DNA of 64,000 nt from Phyllobacteriaceae bacterium (GCA_016711085.1 JADJTR010000002.1:310001-374000); one strand, 5' to 3'. Counted from the stretch's first letter, positions 30,246 through 40,049 are shown. The notes: generated by a model not told the origin, from the sequence alone. Program-made: numbers and translations.

Positions 30246-30752
30246 ATGACCAGGACACCACTCGCCGCGGCCGCGGTCGCGATCGCATTCGCCGCCGCGC
30301 CGGCGCTCGCCAATCCGCTGATGACCGCCGATCCGGTGCGGGCGCTCGCCGCGCACGATTTCGACGACGAGCACGCGCATCTGTGGTTCGAAAGCCGCTT
30401 CGACCGCATGAGCCAGGCGGAACTGGCGGCGCTGCCGCGCGGCAAGGCGCATATCGCCTGGAACGCGCCGTCCTCCTGCGTGCCGGGGCGGCTCAAGGCG
30501 GTGCTGAACCGTGTCAGCCGGACATTCGGACCGATCACGGTCAATTCGAGCGTCCGCTCCTCGGCGAAGAACCGCAAGGTCGGCGGGCGCAAGCGTTCCT
30601 ACCATCTCTCCTGCCAGGCGGTGGATTTCCGCGTCCATGGCGGGACCAAGGGCATGATGGGCTGGCTGGCGCGCCAGGGCGACGTCGGCGGGCTGCACCG
30701 CTATCCCTCCGGCTTCTATCATATCGACACGGGGCCGAGACGGAGCTGGTGA
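30246..30752 (+). CDS. Exported M15-like D,D-peptidase (YcbK/DUF882 type)
   Basis: This 168-aa protein has a signal peptide (residues 1-20, AVAIAFAAAPALA). Its C-terminal half shows the M15 metallopeptidase pattern: SVRSSAKN, then HLSCQAVDFRV (His and Asp ligands) and FYHIDTG (final His). It is predicted to cleave or bind peptidoglycan peptides in the periplasm. ATG 30246 is chosen because the upstream open frame is not secretory. The intergenic region 29960-30245 (286 bp) shared with acs contains a TGCAGTGCAGCA element (30190-30201) but no gene. Confidence 0.83.
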   Translation: MTRTPLAAAAVAIAFAAAPALANPLMTADPVRALAAHDFDDEHAHLWFESRFDRMSQAELAALPRGKAHIAWNAPSSCVPGRLKAVLNRVSRTFGPITVNSSVRSSAKNRKVGGRKRSYHLSCQAVDFRVHGGTKGMMGWLARQGDVGGLHRYPSGFYHIDTGPRRSW

Positions 30753-30822
30753 CGCGCGTCGGCCACCCCTTCCGCGCTTGCGGAGGGGCCGGGAGCGGGG
30801 CCGAAACGCGCCGTGGGACAAT

Positions 30823-31677
30823 TCATGACGTGTCGGGGGCGTCGAGGGCGAGGCGCGCCAGACCGTGGCACTCGGCGAGCACCTCGTCGATGAGGTCGCG
30901 CCCGCGCCGGCGGCTGCCGGGCGGGCGGCCGGGACGGAGCGGCGGGAGGCGGTTCACGCCCTCGCCCTTCGAGGCTCGCCCTTCGACAAGCTCAGGGCCT
31001 CGCACCTCAGGATGAGGGCGATGGGCCTTGCGCGCCTGCCGGCGGGCGAGGCGGAGCGCCTGACGCGGCAGATCGTCGAGCGCGGCTTTCAGCGCGCACA
31101 GGCGGCGCACCAGCCGGGCGGCCGGGATGAGGTCGTCGGGGGAAGGCGCGACCACGGGGAGAAACACCGGCTCGACCACGCCGGGCGCCGAAATGCGCGG
31201 GCCGAAGCCGGGAACGGTTTTCGGTTTCGCCCAGGCGAAACGCTTGCGCGGGTCGAAGAGCGGGAAGGCGGGGGCGGGCTTCTCCGCACCCCCCTCTGGC
31301 CTGCCGGCCATCTCCCCCACAAGGGGGGAGATCGGAGTGCCGCAGCGGCTTCGCTTAGCGCCGAGGGTGAGGGCCGGGCGCGGCGTCCGTTCCAGCCGAT
31401 CTCCCCCCTTGTGGGGGAGATGGCCGCCCTTCGGCTTTCGCTCAGGAGGCCGGAGGGGGGTGTTGCGCAGCGTCACCTTCACCCCGCGCGCCGCGATGAC
31501 GATGAGGCGGCGGACGGCCGATTCGGCCGGGCGGAGCAGGCGCAACAGGGCGTTGCGCAGCAGGCGCGGCAGCGCCGCCGGCGCCGCGCCATCGTCAAGG
31601 CCGGCATAGGCGAACAGCGTGGCGACGATGCGGACAAGCTGTTCGCGGTTTTTCTCGACGGCCAGTTCCCAATCCAT
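30823..31677 (-). CDS. Hypothetical protein, 284 aa, enlarged by in-frame palindromic repeats
   Basis: The start ATG 31677 gives MDWELAVEKNREQLVRIVAT followed by a helical Leu/Arg-rich N-terminal region (residues 1-72). The middle (about 73-130) is translated from an inverted pair of genomic repeats and gives NTPLRPPERKPKGG and ISPLVGEMAGRPEGG, peptides typical of translated Hyphomicrobiales repeats. A second repeat near the C-terminus gives HPEVRGPELVEGRASKGEG. The ancestral protein was probably about 200 residues, of unknown function, predicted cytoplasmic. It is divergent from the ACT-domain regulator. Confidence 0.6.
   Translation of the reverse strand: MDWELAVEKNREQLVRIVATLFAYAGLDDGAAPAALPRLLRNALLRLLRPAESAVRRLIVIAARGVKVTLRNTPLRPPERKPKGGHLPHKGGDRLERTPRPALTLGAKRSRCGTPISPLVGEMAGRPEGGAEKPAPAFPLFDPRKRFAWAKPKTVPGFGPRISAPGVVEPVFLPVVAPSPDDLIPAARLVRRLCALKAALDDLPRQALRLARRQARKAHRPHPEVRGPELVEGRASKGEGVNRLPPLRPGRPPGSRRRGRDLIDEVLAECHGLARLALDAPDTS
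30961..31019. repeat. Interspersed repeat inside the hypothetical gene (second type)
   Basis: GAGGCTCGCCCTTCGACAAG followed by CTCAGGGCCTCGCACCTCAG and GATGAGGG is a short repeat of a kind commonly scattered in alphaproteobacterial genomes. It lies inside the reading frame and is translated without a stop, adding about 19 residues. Confidence 0.6.
31287..31462. repeat. Inverted pair of palindromic elements inside the hypothetical gene
   Basis: CTCCCCCACAAGGGGGGAG (31312-31330) and its near-inverse CTCCCCCCTTGTGGGGGAG (31401-31419) flank about 70 bp. The outer arms CACCCCCCTCTGGCC and GGCCGGAGGGGGGTG complete a large inverted repeat. Each unit is itself a small hairpin. Related cores occur at 46819-46957 and 52119-52178. 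The element is read through in frame. Confidence 0.75.
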
Positions 31678-31964
31678 GGCGCAGCGCGCTCCGGTTTTCC
31701 GGGGAAGAGGATAAAGGCGGTCGGGAGGGTGTGGATGGAAAGGGCAGAAACGGTTCGGCTCGCCGCCGGTTGGCCCGGCCGCGAGGCCGAGGCCGGCGAT
31801 CAGCCGGAAAAGCGCGCGGTCGGACTGCCGTGGGCTGCCGTCGCCGCCTCTCCCCGGCGGGGCGAGGCAACGCCGCGGAATGCCCCCTGCGACGCCGCGC
31901 CGGTTTGCACGGCGGGGCGAAAGGCGGCAGGGTGGAGGCAACCAGAAAAATCCGGGGAACGCCT

Positions 31965-32489
31965 ATGGTCACGCCGCTGATCCTCACCTTCGTCGCCAAT
32001 GACCGGCCGGGCCTGGTCGACGCGTTGAGCCGGGAAGTCACGGCGGCGGGCGGCAACTGGCTGGAAAGCCGCACCGCCCACATGGCCGGAAAATTCGCCG
32101 GCATCGTTCATGTCGATGTGCCGGACCGGGAGAGGGCAGGGGCGCTGAAGGCGCGGCTCGCCGGGCTCGCCGCCGACGGCATCGCGGTGACCGTCGACGA
32201 CACGCCGTCGGATGTCGGCGAGCTGGGCGTGGCGCTGGTCATCGAGCTGGTCGGGCCGGACCAGCCGGGAATCGTCCGCGACATCGCCCATTGCCTGGCC
32301 GCGCACCGGGCGAGCATCGACGAAATGGACACCGAAACCTCCGACGCGCCGATGGGCGGCGGCATGCTGTTTCACGCCCGCATCGAGGTGCGCGGCCCGG
32401 CCGACATGGACGAGGCGGCGCTGCGCGGCGAACTGGAACGCATCGCCGGGGCGCTGATGGTGGACATCAATCTGCGCGAGCCGGGGTGA
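31965..32489 (+). CDS. Glycine cleavage system repressor-like protein with two ACT domains
   Basis: This 174-aa protein has two tandem ACT domains. The first (residues 1-80) begins LILTFVANDRPGLVDALSRE; the second (about 88-170) begins VIELVGPDQPGIVRDIAHCL. The D-x-PG-LV/IV turns are ligand-binding ACT signatures. The arrangement is that of GcvR, which in Escherichia coli binds GcvA and represses the glycine cleavage genes. No gcv genes are nearby, so the regulatory target is inferred from family alone. The start is ATG 31965. Confidence 0.82.
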   Translation: MVTPLILTFVANDRPGLVDALSREVTAAGGNWLESRTAHMAGKFAGIVHVDVPDRERAGALKARLAGLAADGIAVTVDDTPSDVGELGVALVIELVGPDQPGIVRDIAHCLAAHRASIDEMDTETSDAPMGGGMLFHARIEVRGPADMDEAALRGELERIAGALMVDINLREPG

Positions 32490-32499
32490 GGGTCAGGGA

Positions 32500-32590
32500 T
32501 CTTCCTCTCCCTCGAAGGCAAGGGGTGGGGGTAATTTCACATGCAGATACCCTCCCCCGCAAGCGTGGGAGGGAAAAGGGGCGGCGCGAC
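32500..32590. repeat. Palindromic repeat downstream of the ACT regulator
   Basis: CCCTCCCCCGCAAGCGTGGG (32550-32569) continues with AGGG to form a hairpin with an 8-bp stem. It is preceded by a degenerate complementary unit, CTCTCCCTCGAAGGCAAGGG (32503-32522). It fills the gap between the ACT regulator and yggS stops and may serve as a bidirectional transcript end. Confidence 0.6.
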
Positions 32591-32591
32591 C

Positions 32592-33241
32592 CTACCCCCT
32601 GACGCCGAAAATGGCGCTGCCGACCCGCACATGGGTGGCGCCGGCGGCAATGGCGGCGGGGAAATCGCCCGACATGCCCATGGACAGGGTTTCCACGCCC
32701 GCCTGCCGCGCCAGTCCGGCGAGGCGGGCGAAATACGGCGCGGGATCGCCTTCGGCCGGGGGAATGGCCATCAGGCCGTCGATGGCGAGACCGTGGACGG
32801 CGCGGCAGCGGGCGACAAACGCCACGGCCTCGTCCGGATCGATCCCGGCCTTTTGCTTCTCGCGGCCGATATTGACCTGGACGAAGAGCTTCGGCGCGCG
32901 GGCCTGCCTGCCCATTTCCTTCGCCAGTTCGGCGGCGATCTTGTCGCGGTCGACCGTCTCGATGCAATCGAACAGGGCGACGGCGTCGGCGGCCTTGTTG
33001 GATTGCAGCGGGCCGATCAAATGCAGGTCGACGCCGGGGAACTCCCGCTTGAGGGCGGGCCATCTTCCGGCCGCCTCCTGGACGTGCGCTGGCCGGCGGC
33101 GAGCACGGGGCGGATGGCGTCGGCGGCATGGGTCTTCGACACCGCGACCAAGCGAACCGAAGCGGCGGAGCGGCCGGCGGCAATCGCGGCCGTGGCGATG
33201 GCGGCGTTCACGGCGGTCCAATTGGCGACGGCGTCGGTCAT
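32592..33241 (-). CDS. YggS/PLPBP family pyridoxal-phosphate homeostasis protein with an internal deletion
   Basis: The N-terminal frame starts at ATG 33241 (MTDAVANW) and contains the PLP lysine in LVAVSKTHAADAI. The C-terminal part (from VQEAAGRWPALK to GSAIFGVRG) is in another frame ending at 32592. At about 33092 the family-invariant FGENxVQEA block is reduced to VQEA: the sequence reads GGCCAGCGCA then CGTCCAGGAG, consistent with loss of about 16 nt. If real, the gene is broken; if an assembly error, it is a normal PLP-binding protein of about 220 aa. The later LIGPLQSNKA and MGMSGDF motifs are intact. Confidence 0.82.
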
Positions 33242-33326
33242 GCAAGCCCCTGATGCTGTTGACGGGTCCGGCAAAGCGTGGTGAAGGGTCGGCGCGCCCG
33301 CCCCTGTTTCACCGAACGCTTTAGCC

Positions 33327-35956
33327 ATGGCCATCGAACGCTACAATCCCCGCACCGCCGAACCCAAATGGCAAAAGGCCTGGGAGGCGGCGAAACTGTT
33401 CGAAACGCGGAACGACGATCCGCGGCCGAAATACTATGTGCTGGAGATGTTCCCCTATCCGTCCGGGCGCATCCACATGGGCCATGTGCGCAACTACACC
33501 ATGGGCGACGTGGTGGCGCGCACCAAGCGGGCCCGGGGCTTCAACGTGCTGCACCCGATGGGTTGGGACGCTTTCGGCATGCCGGCCGAAAACGCCGCGA
33601 TGCAGAACCGGACGCATCCGGCCAAATGGACCTACGAAAACATCGCCGCCATGCGCGGCCAGCTCAAATCGATGGGACTGTCGCTCGATTGGGCGCGCGA
33701 ATTCGCCACCTGCGACGTCGATTATTATCACCGCCAGCAAATGCTGTTCGTCGACATGTTCGACAAGGGCCTGGTCGGAAGGCGCGTGTCGAAGGTCAAT
33801 TGGGACCCGGTCGACCAGACGGTTCTGGCCAATGAGCAGGTGATCGACGGGCGCGGCTGGCGCTCCGGCGCGCCGGTCGAACAACGCGAACTGGCGCAAT
33901 GGGTGTTCAAGATCACCGACTACGCCGAGGATCTGCTGACCGCGCTCGATGGTCTCGACGGTTGGCCGGAAAAGGTCCGGCTGATGCAGAAGAACTGGAT
34001 CGGCAAATCGGAAGGCCTGCTCATCCGTTGGGCCCTTGACACGACGACGGCGCCGGAGGGCGAGAGCGAGCTGGAGGTCTATACGACGCGGCCGGACACG
34101 ATCTTCGGCGCGTCGTTCATGGCGATCTCGCCGGATCACCCGCTGGCGAAGAAGGCGGCGGCGAACAATGCGGCGCTCGCCGACTTCTGCGAGGAATGCC
34201 GGCGCATCGGCACCTCGCTCGCGGCGCTGGAAACGGCGGAGAAGAAGGGCTTCGACACCGGCATCCGCGTCGTGCATCCTTTCGACGACACCTGGAGGCT
34301 GCCGGTTTACGTCGCCAATTTCGTGCTGATGGAGTACGGCACGGGGGCGATTTTCGGCTGCCCGTCCGGCGACCAGCGCGACATCGATTTCGCCCGCAAA
34401 TACGGACTGCCGGTGGTTCCCGTCGTCGTTCCGGCCGAGCCGGACGTGCGCGCGGCGGCGCTGGCCGGCATCGAGGCCGGCACGGCTTATGACGGCGACG
34501 GCGCGATGATCAATTCACGCTTCCTCGACGCCATGACGCCGGAAGCAGCCTTCGACGAGGTGGCGTCGCGGCTCGAAAAACGACGATCGGCAACCGGCCG
34601 CAAGGCGAGCGCAAGGTGCAGTTCCGCCTGCGCGACTGGGGCATTTCGCGCCAGCGCTATTGGGGCTGCCCGATCCCGATGATCCATTGCGAGACGTGCG
34701 GCGTCGTGCCCGTGCCGAAGAAGGATCTGCCGGTGAAATTGCCGGACGATGTCGAGTTCGACCGGCCGGGCAATCCGCTCGACCGCCATCCGTCCTGGCG
34801 GCATGTGAACTGCCCGCAATGCGGCAAGGCGGCGCGGCGCGAAACCGACACGATGGACACGTTTGTCGATTCGTCGTGGTACTTCGCCCGCTTCACCGCG
34901 CCCTGGGCCGGCGACCCGACCGAACCGTCGGCGGCCAACGCCTGGCTGCCGGTCGACCAGTATATCGGCGGCATCGAGCACGCGATCCTGCATTTGCTCT
35001 ATTCGCGCTTCTTCGCCCGCGCCATGAGCGCAACGGGACATCTTTCCGTCGACGAGCCGTTCAAGGGCCTGTTCACGCAGGGCATGGTCGTGCACGAGAC
35101 CTACAAGGGCCCGGCCGGCTATGTGACGCCGGCGGAGGTGCGCGTCGACGAGGCCGACGGCGTGCGCCGCGCGGAGATGATCGCCACCGGCGAGGCGATC
35201 GACATCGGCCCGATCGAAAAGATGTCGAAGTCGAAGAAGAATGTCGTCGATCCCGACGACATCATCGCCTCCTATGGCGCGGATACGGCGCGCTGGTTCA
35301 TGCTGTCGGACTCGCCGCCGGAGCGCGACGTGATCTGGACGGAAGCCGGCGTCGAGGGCGCGCACCGCTTCGTCCAGCGCGTCTGGCGGCTGATCGGCGA
35401 GGCGGCGCAGGCGCTGAAGGCGGCGAAACCCGCGCCGGCCCGCGCCGGCGAGGCGGCGGCGATCTCGAAGGCGGCGCACAAATGCGTGCAGGCGGTCGGG
35501 GCCGACATCGACAAGCTCAATTTCAACAAGGCGGTGGCCCGCCTTTACGAGTTGGTCAACGCGCTGGCCGCGCCGCTGGCGCAGGCCGCCGCGGGCAAGG
35601 CCGACGCGGAGACCCTGGCGGCGCTCAGGCAGGCGGTGGACTTCCTCATCGCCATGCTGTCGCCGATGATGCCGCATCTGGCCGAGGAATGCCGGGCGGC
35701 GATCGGCGGCGAGGGGCTGGCGGCCGAACAGGACTGGCCGGTTTTCGACCCGGCGCTGACCGCCGACAACGAGGTCGTCTACCCGGTGCAGATCAACGGC
35801 AAGAAGCGCGGCGAATTGACAATTTCGCGCGACGCGGATCAAGCTTCGGTGGAAAGGGCCGTTCTGGGGCTGGATGTCGTCATTCAGGCGCTGGAGGGCA
35901 AGACGCCGAAGAAGGTCATCGTCGTGCCGCAGAGGATCGTCAATGTCGTGGCTTGA
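33327..35956 (+). CDS. leuS: Leucyl-tRNA synthetase (one frameshift)
   Basis: This class I aminoacyl-tRNA synthetase charges tRNA-Leu. The HIGH-type motif is in PSGRIHMGHVRNY near residue 50, and the CP1 editing domain spans about 225-420 (TTRPDTIFGASFM). Cys pairs occur in CETCG and CPQCG, and KMSKSKKNVVDP is near residue 630. The first frame fails after 34580; the next, beginning in TTIGNRPQGERKVQFRLRDW register, runs to 35956. An A5 run at 34576-34580 where A6 gives LEKTTIGN restores the frame, so this is a likely homopolymer error. lptE follows 10 bp later. Confidence 0.94.
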
Positions 35957-35966
35957 GGACAAACCG

Positions 35967-36488
35967 ATGCGCGCCGTGCTGGCGCTGACCGCCATGGCGC
36001 TGCTGGCGGGTTGCCAGGTGAGGCCGCTCTATTCGGGAACCGACGAGGCGGTGAAGGCCGGCGCGCCGGCGCGCATCGCCTCGGTCGCGGTCAAGACCGT
36101 TTCGACCCGCGAAGCGCAGCAGGTGCGCAATCACCTGATCTTTCTCCTCAATGGCGGGGCCGGCGAACCGGCCGACGCGCGCTGGTCCGTGTCGCTCGGC
36201 GTCGCGGCGTCGACGACCGGCGCGCTGGCGACGCAGGTCGCCACGACAGACGATTATGTGCCGACCGCTTCGACCGTCACCATGACCTCGCTCTACACCA
36301 TCGTCGATGCGACGAGCGGCGAGACGGCGGCGAGCGGCAAGAGGCAGGTCACGTCCTCGTTCGACCGGCCGCGCCAGGAATTCGCCGCGGCGCGGGCCGA
36401 GCGAGACGCCCAGGACCGCGCCGCGCGCGAACTGGCCGAACAATTGCGCCTCGCCATCCTGCAGGATCTGGCGAAGCTCGGGGGATAG
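35967..36488 (+). CDS. lptE: LPS-assembly lipoprotein LptE
   Basis: This 173-aa lipoprotein has a signal peptide and lipobox (AMALLAGC, Cys at residue 16). It has the LptE-like pattern of RPLYSGTD after the Cys, mixed beta/alpha segments and a helical C-terminus (RAARELAEQLRLAILQDLAK). It forms the outer-membrane LPS translocon with LptD. ATG 35943 is also in frame but overlaps leuS; ATG 35967 gives the proper lipoprotein N-terminus. leuS-lptE order is conserved, but holA, which usually follows, is absent here. Confidence 0.87.
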   Translation: MRAVLALTAMALLAGCQVRPLYSGTDEAVKAGAPARIASVAVKTVSTREAQQVRNHLIFLLNGGAGEPADARWSVSLGVAASTTGALATQVATTDDYVPTASTVTMTSLYTIVDATSGETAASGKRQVTSSFDRPRQEFAAARAERDAQDRAARELAEQLRLAILQDLAKLGG

Positions 36489-36517
36489 GGGCGGATCGCG
36501 ACTTCGCTTCGCCCTTG

Positions 36518-36615
36518 AGGGGTGGATCGCCGCGAAGCGGCGGGTGGGGGAATATCGCGATTGAACGATCGGGAATTCACCCCCTCCGGTCGCTACGCGA
36601 CCACCTCCCCCTCGA
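36518..36615. repeat. Palindromic repeat between lptE and the transaldolase
   Basis: GAGGGGTGGATCGCCGCGAA through CGGCGGGTGGGG and, inverted, CACCCCCTCCGGTCGCTACG through ACCACCTCCCCCTCGAG form an imperfect inverted pair flanking an AT-richer centre. Small GCCGCGAAGCGGC and GTCGCTACGCGAC hairpins lie in each arm. It fills the gap between two convergent genes. Confidence 0.55.
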
Positions 36616-36639
36616 GATGGCGGAAAAAGGGGCGGCGGA

Positions 36640-37293
36640 TCACCCGATCTTCTGGCCGGACCTGGCCCAATCGGCAAGGAAGGAATCCAGGCCCTTGTCG
36701 GTAAGCGGATGCTTGACCAATTGGCGCAGCACGCCGGGCGGAATCGTCGCGGCGTCGGCGCCGATCAGGGCGGCGTCCTTGACGTGGTTGACGGTGCGGA
36801 TCGAGGCGGCGAGGATCTGCGTGGCGAAGCCGTAATTGTCGTAGATGCGGCGCATCTCGCCGATCAGATCCATGCCGTCCCAGCCGATATCGTCGATACG
36901 GCCGATGAAGGGCGAGACGAAGGTGGCGCCGGCCTTGGCGGCGAGCAGGGCCTGATTGGCCGAGAAGCACAGCGTCACATTGGTCTGGCGGCCGTCGGAA
37001 ACGATGGCCTTGCAAGCCTTCAACCCGTCCAGCGTCAGCGGCAGCTTGATGCAGACATTGTCGGCGATCTTCGCCAGCACGGCGGCCTCGCGCATCATGC
37101 CGGCATAGTCGACGGCGGTCACTTCGGCCGAAACCGGACCGTCGACGAGCGCGCAGATTTCCTTGGTGACTTCGACGATGTCGCGGCCGGATTTGGCGAT
37201 CAGCGACGGGTTGGTGGTGACGCCGTCGACGAGGCCGGCGTCGTTCAACTCGCGGATTTCGGTGATCTCGGCGGTGTCGACGAAAAACTTCAT
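36640..37293 (-). CDS. Transaldolase / fructose-6-phosphate aldolase family protein
   Basis: This 217-aa TIM-barrel enzyme belongs to the short TalC/FSA-like transaldolase family. Schiff-base Lys83 lies in NVCIKLPLT, and the N-terminus MKFFVDTAEITEIRELNDAG and TTNPSLIAKSG are family hallmarks. It likely exchanges dihydroxyacetone units in the pentose phosphate pathway; transaldolase and fructose-6-phosphate aldolase activity cannot be separated from sequence alone. GGGAG precedes ATG 37293. It is divergent from priA, with a 73-bp gap. Confidence 0.9.
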   Translation of the reverse strand: MKFFVDTAEITEIRELNDAGLVDGVTTNPSLIAKSGRDIVEVTKEICALVDGPVSAEVTAVDYAGMMREAAVLAKIADNVCIKLPLTLDGLKACKAIVSDGRQTNVTLCFSANQALLAAKAGATFVSPFIGRIDDIGWDGMDLIGEMRRIYDNYGFATQILAASIRTVNHVKDAALIGADAATIPPGVLRQLVKHPLTDKGLDSFLADWARSGQKIG

Positions 37294-37366
37294 GACCGGC
37301 TCCCTCGGCTTTGTCGCTTGTTTTGCGTGGCTTTCCCTTATGGCAAGAACGCGCCAAGGTCACGCC

Positions 37367-39550
37367 ATGACAGCCGATTCGGGGGAAAAATCAGCGGTTC
37401 CCGTCCTTGTGCCGATGCCGGCGCCGGGGCCGTACAGCTATGGCGTACCAGCGGGAACAACGATTGCGCCGGGCGCGATCGTCGCCGTGCCGCTCGGGCC
37501 AAGGCTGGTGCCGGGGGTCGTCTGGGACGGTCCGGCCGGCAAGGTCGACGCGAAGAAGCTGCGCGCCATCGAGCACGTGTTCGACTGTCCTCCGCTCGAC
37601 GCCGCGATGCGGCGCTTCATCGACTGGCTGGCCGACTACACGCTGTCGCCGCCGGGACTGGTGGCGCGCATGGCGCTGCGCGTTCCGGCCGCCTTCGAGC
37701 CGGAGCCGGCGATCGACGGCATTGTGTGGACCGGCGGCAAGCCGGAAAAGCTGACCGGGCCGCGCGCCCGGGTGCTCGACATGGCGGAAGGCGGCGTCGC
37801 CTGGACCAAATCGGGCCTGGCCAAGGCGGCCGGCGTGTCGGCGACGGTCGTCGACGGGTTGATGGCGCAGGGCCTTTTCGACACGGTCGCCATCCCGCCG
37901 CCCCCCGTCGTTCCCTTGCCGGATCCGGCGCTCGGGCGGACGCCATTGACGAGCGACCAGGAAGCGGCGGCGGCGACGCTGCGCGACGCGGTGGGCAAAG
38001 GCGGGTTTTCGGTGTCGCTGATCGACGGCGTGACCGGTTCGGGCAAGACCGAGGTCTATTTCGAGGCGATCGCCGAGGCGCTGAGGCAAGGAAAACAGGC
38101 GCTGGTGCTGATGCCGGAAATCGCGCTGACGCACGCCTTTCTCGACCGTTTCCATGACCGTTTCGGGGCGCGGCCGGCCGAATGGCACTCGGACCTGTCG
38201 CCGCGCCAGCGCGAGAAAACCTGGCGGCAGACGGCGGAAGGGCGCGTGCGTGTCGTCGCCGGCGCGCGCTCGGCCCTGTTCCTGCCGTTCGCGGAACTCG
38301 GCCTGATCGTCATCGACGAGGAGCACGACCAGGCGTTCAAGCAGGAGGAGCGGGTGTTCTACAACGCCCGCGACATGGGCGTGGTGCGGGCCAAGATCGG
38401 CGGTTTTCCGGTGGTGCTGGCCTCGGCGACGCCGTCGGTGGAGACGCGCGTCAACGCCGACGCCGGACGTTACCGGCGGATTTCGCTGCCGACGCGTTTC
38501 GCCGACGCGGCGCTGCCGGACCTCAAAGCCGTCGATATGCGTCGCGCCCCGCCGGCGCGCGGCGGTTCGCTGTCGCCCGTCACCCTCAACGCCGTGCGCG
38601 AGACTCTGGCCAAGGGTGAACAGAGCCTGCTGTTCCTCAATCGGCGCGGCTATGCGCCGCTGACGCTGTGCCGGTCGTGCGGCCATCGGTTCGCCTGCCC
38701 GGATTGCGATTCCTGGCTGGTCGAGCACCGCTTTCGCGGCCGCCTCGTCTGCCATCGCTGCGGCCACAACGAGGAGCGGCCGGAAGCTTGCCCGCACTGC
38801 GGCGCGGTCGGCGAACTGGCGGCCTGCGGCCCCGGCGTGGAGCGGCTGGCCGAAGAGGCGCTCGGCCATTTTCCCGAGGCGCGCATCATCGTGCTGTCCT
38901 CCGACATCGCCGGGGGGGCGAAGCGCCTGCGGCTCGAACTCGAAGCCATCGCCAAGGGCGAGGCCGACATCGTCATCGGCACGCAATTGGTGGCCAAGGG
39001 CCATAATTTCCCGTCGATGACGCTGGTCGCCGTGGTCGACGCCGACATGGGCTTGAACAATGGCGATCCGCGCGCCTCGGAGCGCACCTTCCAGCTGCTG
39101 CACCAGGTGACGGGCCGGGCGGGACGAACGGGCAAAAAGAGCCTCGGACTGATCCAGACCTGGCAGCCCGATCACCCGGTGATGCGGGCGCTGGTTTCCG
39201 GCGACATGGAGAGCTTCTACGCCCGCGAGATCGCCGAGCGGGAAAGGGCGCATCTGCCGCCGTTCGGGCGGCTGGCGGCGGTGATCGTCACCGCCAACAG
39301 CCGGATCGAGGCGGAGGGACACGCCCGGGCGCTGCGCCGCGCCGCGCCGGAAACGGCCGATATCGACGTCCTCGGCCCGGCCGAGGCGCCGATCGCCGTC
39401 ATTCGCGGCGAGCACCGCTTCCGCCTGCTGATCCATGGCGAACGGCGCGCCGACATGCAGGGCTTTCTGCGCGCCATGATCGCTTCAGGGCCGAAGCCAC
39501 GCGGCTCGATCCGGGTGAGCGTGGACATCGACCCGCAGAGTTTTGTGTGA
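37367..39550 (+). CDS. priA: Primosomal protein N' (replication restart helicase PriA)
   Basis: This 727-aa 3'-to-5' DNA helicase restarts stalled replication forks. The N-terminal fork-binding domain is residues 1-190. Walker A is GVTGSGKTEV near 223, with DEEHD as Walker B. The zinc-binding insert has CRSCGHRFACPDC and CHRCGHNEERPEACPHCG. The C-terminal helicase lobe has GTQLVAKGHNFP and QVTGRAGRTGK. The start is ATG 37367; an in-frame ATG at 37340 is possible. Confidence 0.95.
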   Translation: MTADSGEKSAVPVLVPMPAPGPYSYGVPAGTTIAPGAIVAVPLGPRLVPGVVWDGPAGKVDAKKLRAIEHVFDCPPLDAAMRRFIDWLADYTLSPPGLVARMALRVPAAFEPEPAIDGIVWTGGKPEKLTGPRARVLDMAEGGVAWTKSGLAKAAGVSATVVDGLMAQGLFDTVAIPPPPVVPLPDPALGRTPLTSDQEAAAATLRDAVGKGGFSVSLIDGVTGSGKTEVYFEAIAEALRQGKQALVLMPEIALTHAFLDRFHDRFGARPAEWHSDLSPRQREKTWRQTAEGRVRVVAGARSALFLPFAELGLIVIDEEHDQAFKQEERVFYNARDMGVVRAKIGGFPVVLASATPSVETRVNADAGRYRRISLPTRFADAALPDLKAVDMRRAPPARGGSLSPVTLNAVRETLAKGEQSLLFLNRRGYAPLTLCRSCGHRFACPDCDSWLVEHRFRGRLVCHRCGHNEERPEACPHCGAVGELAACGPGVERLAEEALGHFPEARIIVLSSDIAGGAKRLRLELEAIAKGEADIVIGTQLVAKGHNFPSMTLVAVVDADMGLNNGDPRASERTFQLLHQVTGRAGRTGKKSLGLIQTWQPDHPVMRALVSGDMESFYAREIAERERAHLPPFGRLAAVIVTANSRIEAEGHARALRRAAPETADIDVLGPAEAPIAVIRGEHRFRLLIHGERRADMQGFLRAMIASGPKPRGSIRVSVDIDPQSFV

Positions 39551-39596
39551 GCGGGGGAATTGGGTAACGCCGATCGACCGGAATGGAGAGACGACC

Positions 39597-40049
39597 GTGA
39601 AAGCAACGACAATGCTGGTTGGCGTGCTGGCGCTCGCCGCGACACCGATGAGGGCCGAAGAGCTTCGGCTCGACGAGATCGCCTGGCCCGGGATCAATTC
39701 CTATTGCAGCTTCAGGCGGGCGGGCCATGTTTTCGCCTTCGACGATCCGGCGACGTGGCGCTTCGTGTTTTTCTCCAATTTGCCGATGATGGGCCGACCC
39801 GACCCGATCGAGACGCCGTTCGTCAGCATCGACGGGCAGCTGACCCAGCTGACGCAGACCGGGATGGAAACGACCGGCTTCGAGACGACGCGGCGCTATG
39901 TCGCCAAGACCGATCCCGAGGTTGCGGTCGAAGTGTTTTTCCGGGAAAAGGGCAGCGGCGCCGAAGCCACCGCCTATGAGGGAACGATCACCGCTTCAAG
40001 GAACAGCCAGAGCGCCAAGGTGGACTTCATCGGCGATTGTGGCGTGTAG
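39597..40049 (+). CDS. Exported hypothetical protein
   Basis: The GTG start at 39597 is supported by GGAGAG seven nt upstream and gives 150 residues with a signal peptide (MLVGVLALAATPMRA). The mature protein is about 130 residues, beta-rich, with Cys near both ends (NSYCSF and GDCGV) that could form a disulfide. No family was recognised. Its end overlaps the end of the convergent metalloprotease-like gene by 23 nt. Confidence 0.6.
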   Translation: MKATTMLVGVLALAATPMRAEELRLDEIAWPGINSYCSFRRAGHVFAFDDPATWRFVFFSNLPMMGRPDPIETPFVSIDGQLTQLTQTGMETTGFETTRRYVAKTDPEVAVEVFFREKGSGAEATAYEGTITASRNSQSAKVDFIGDCGV

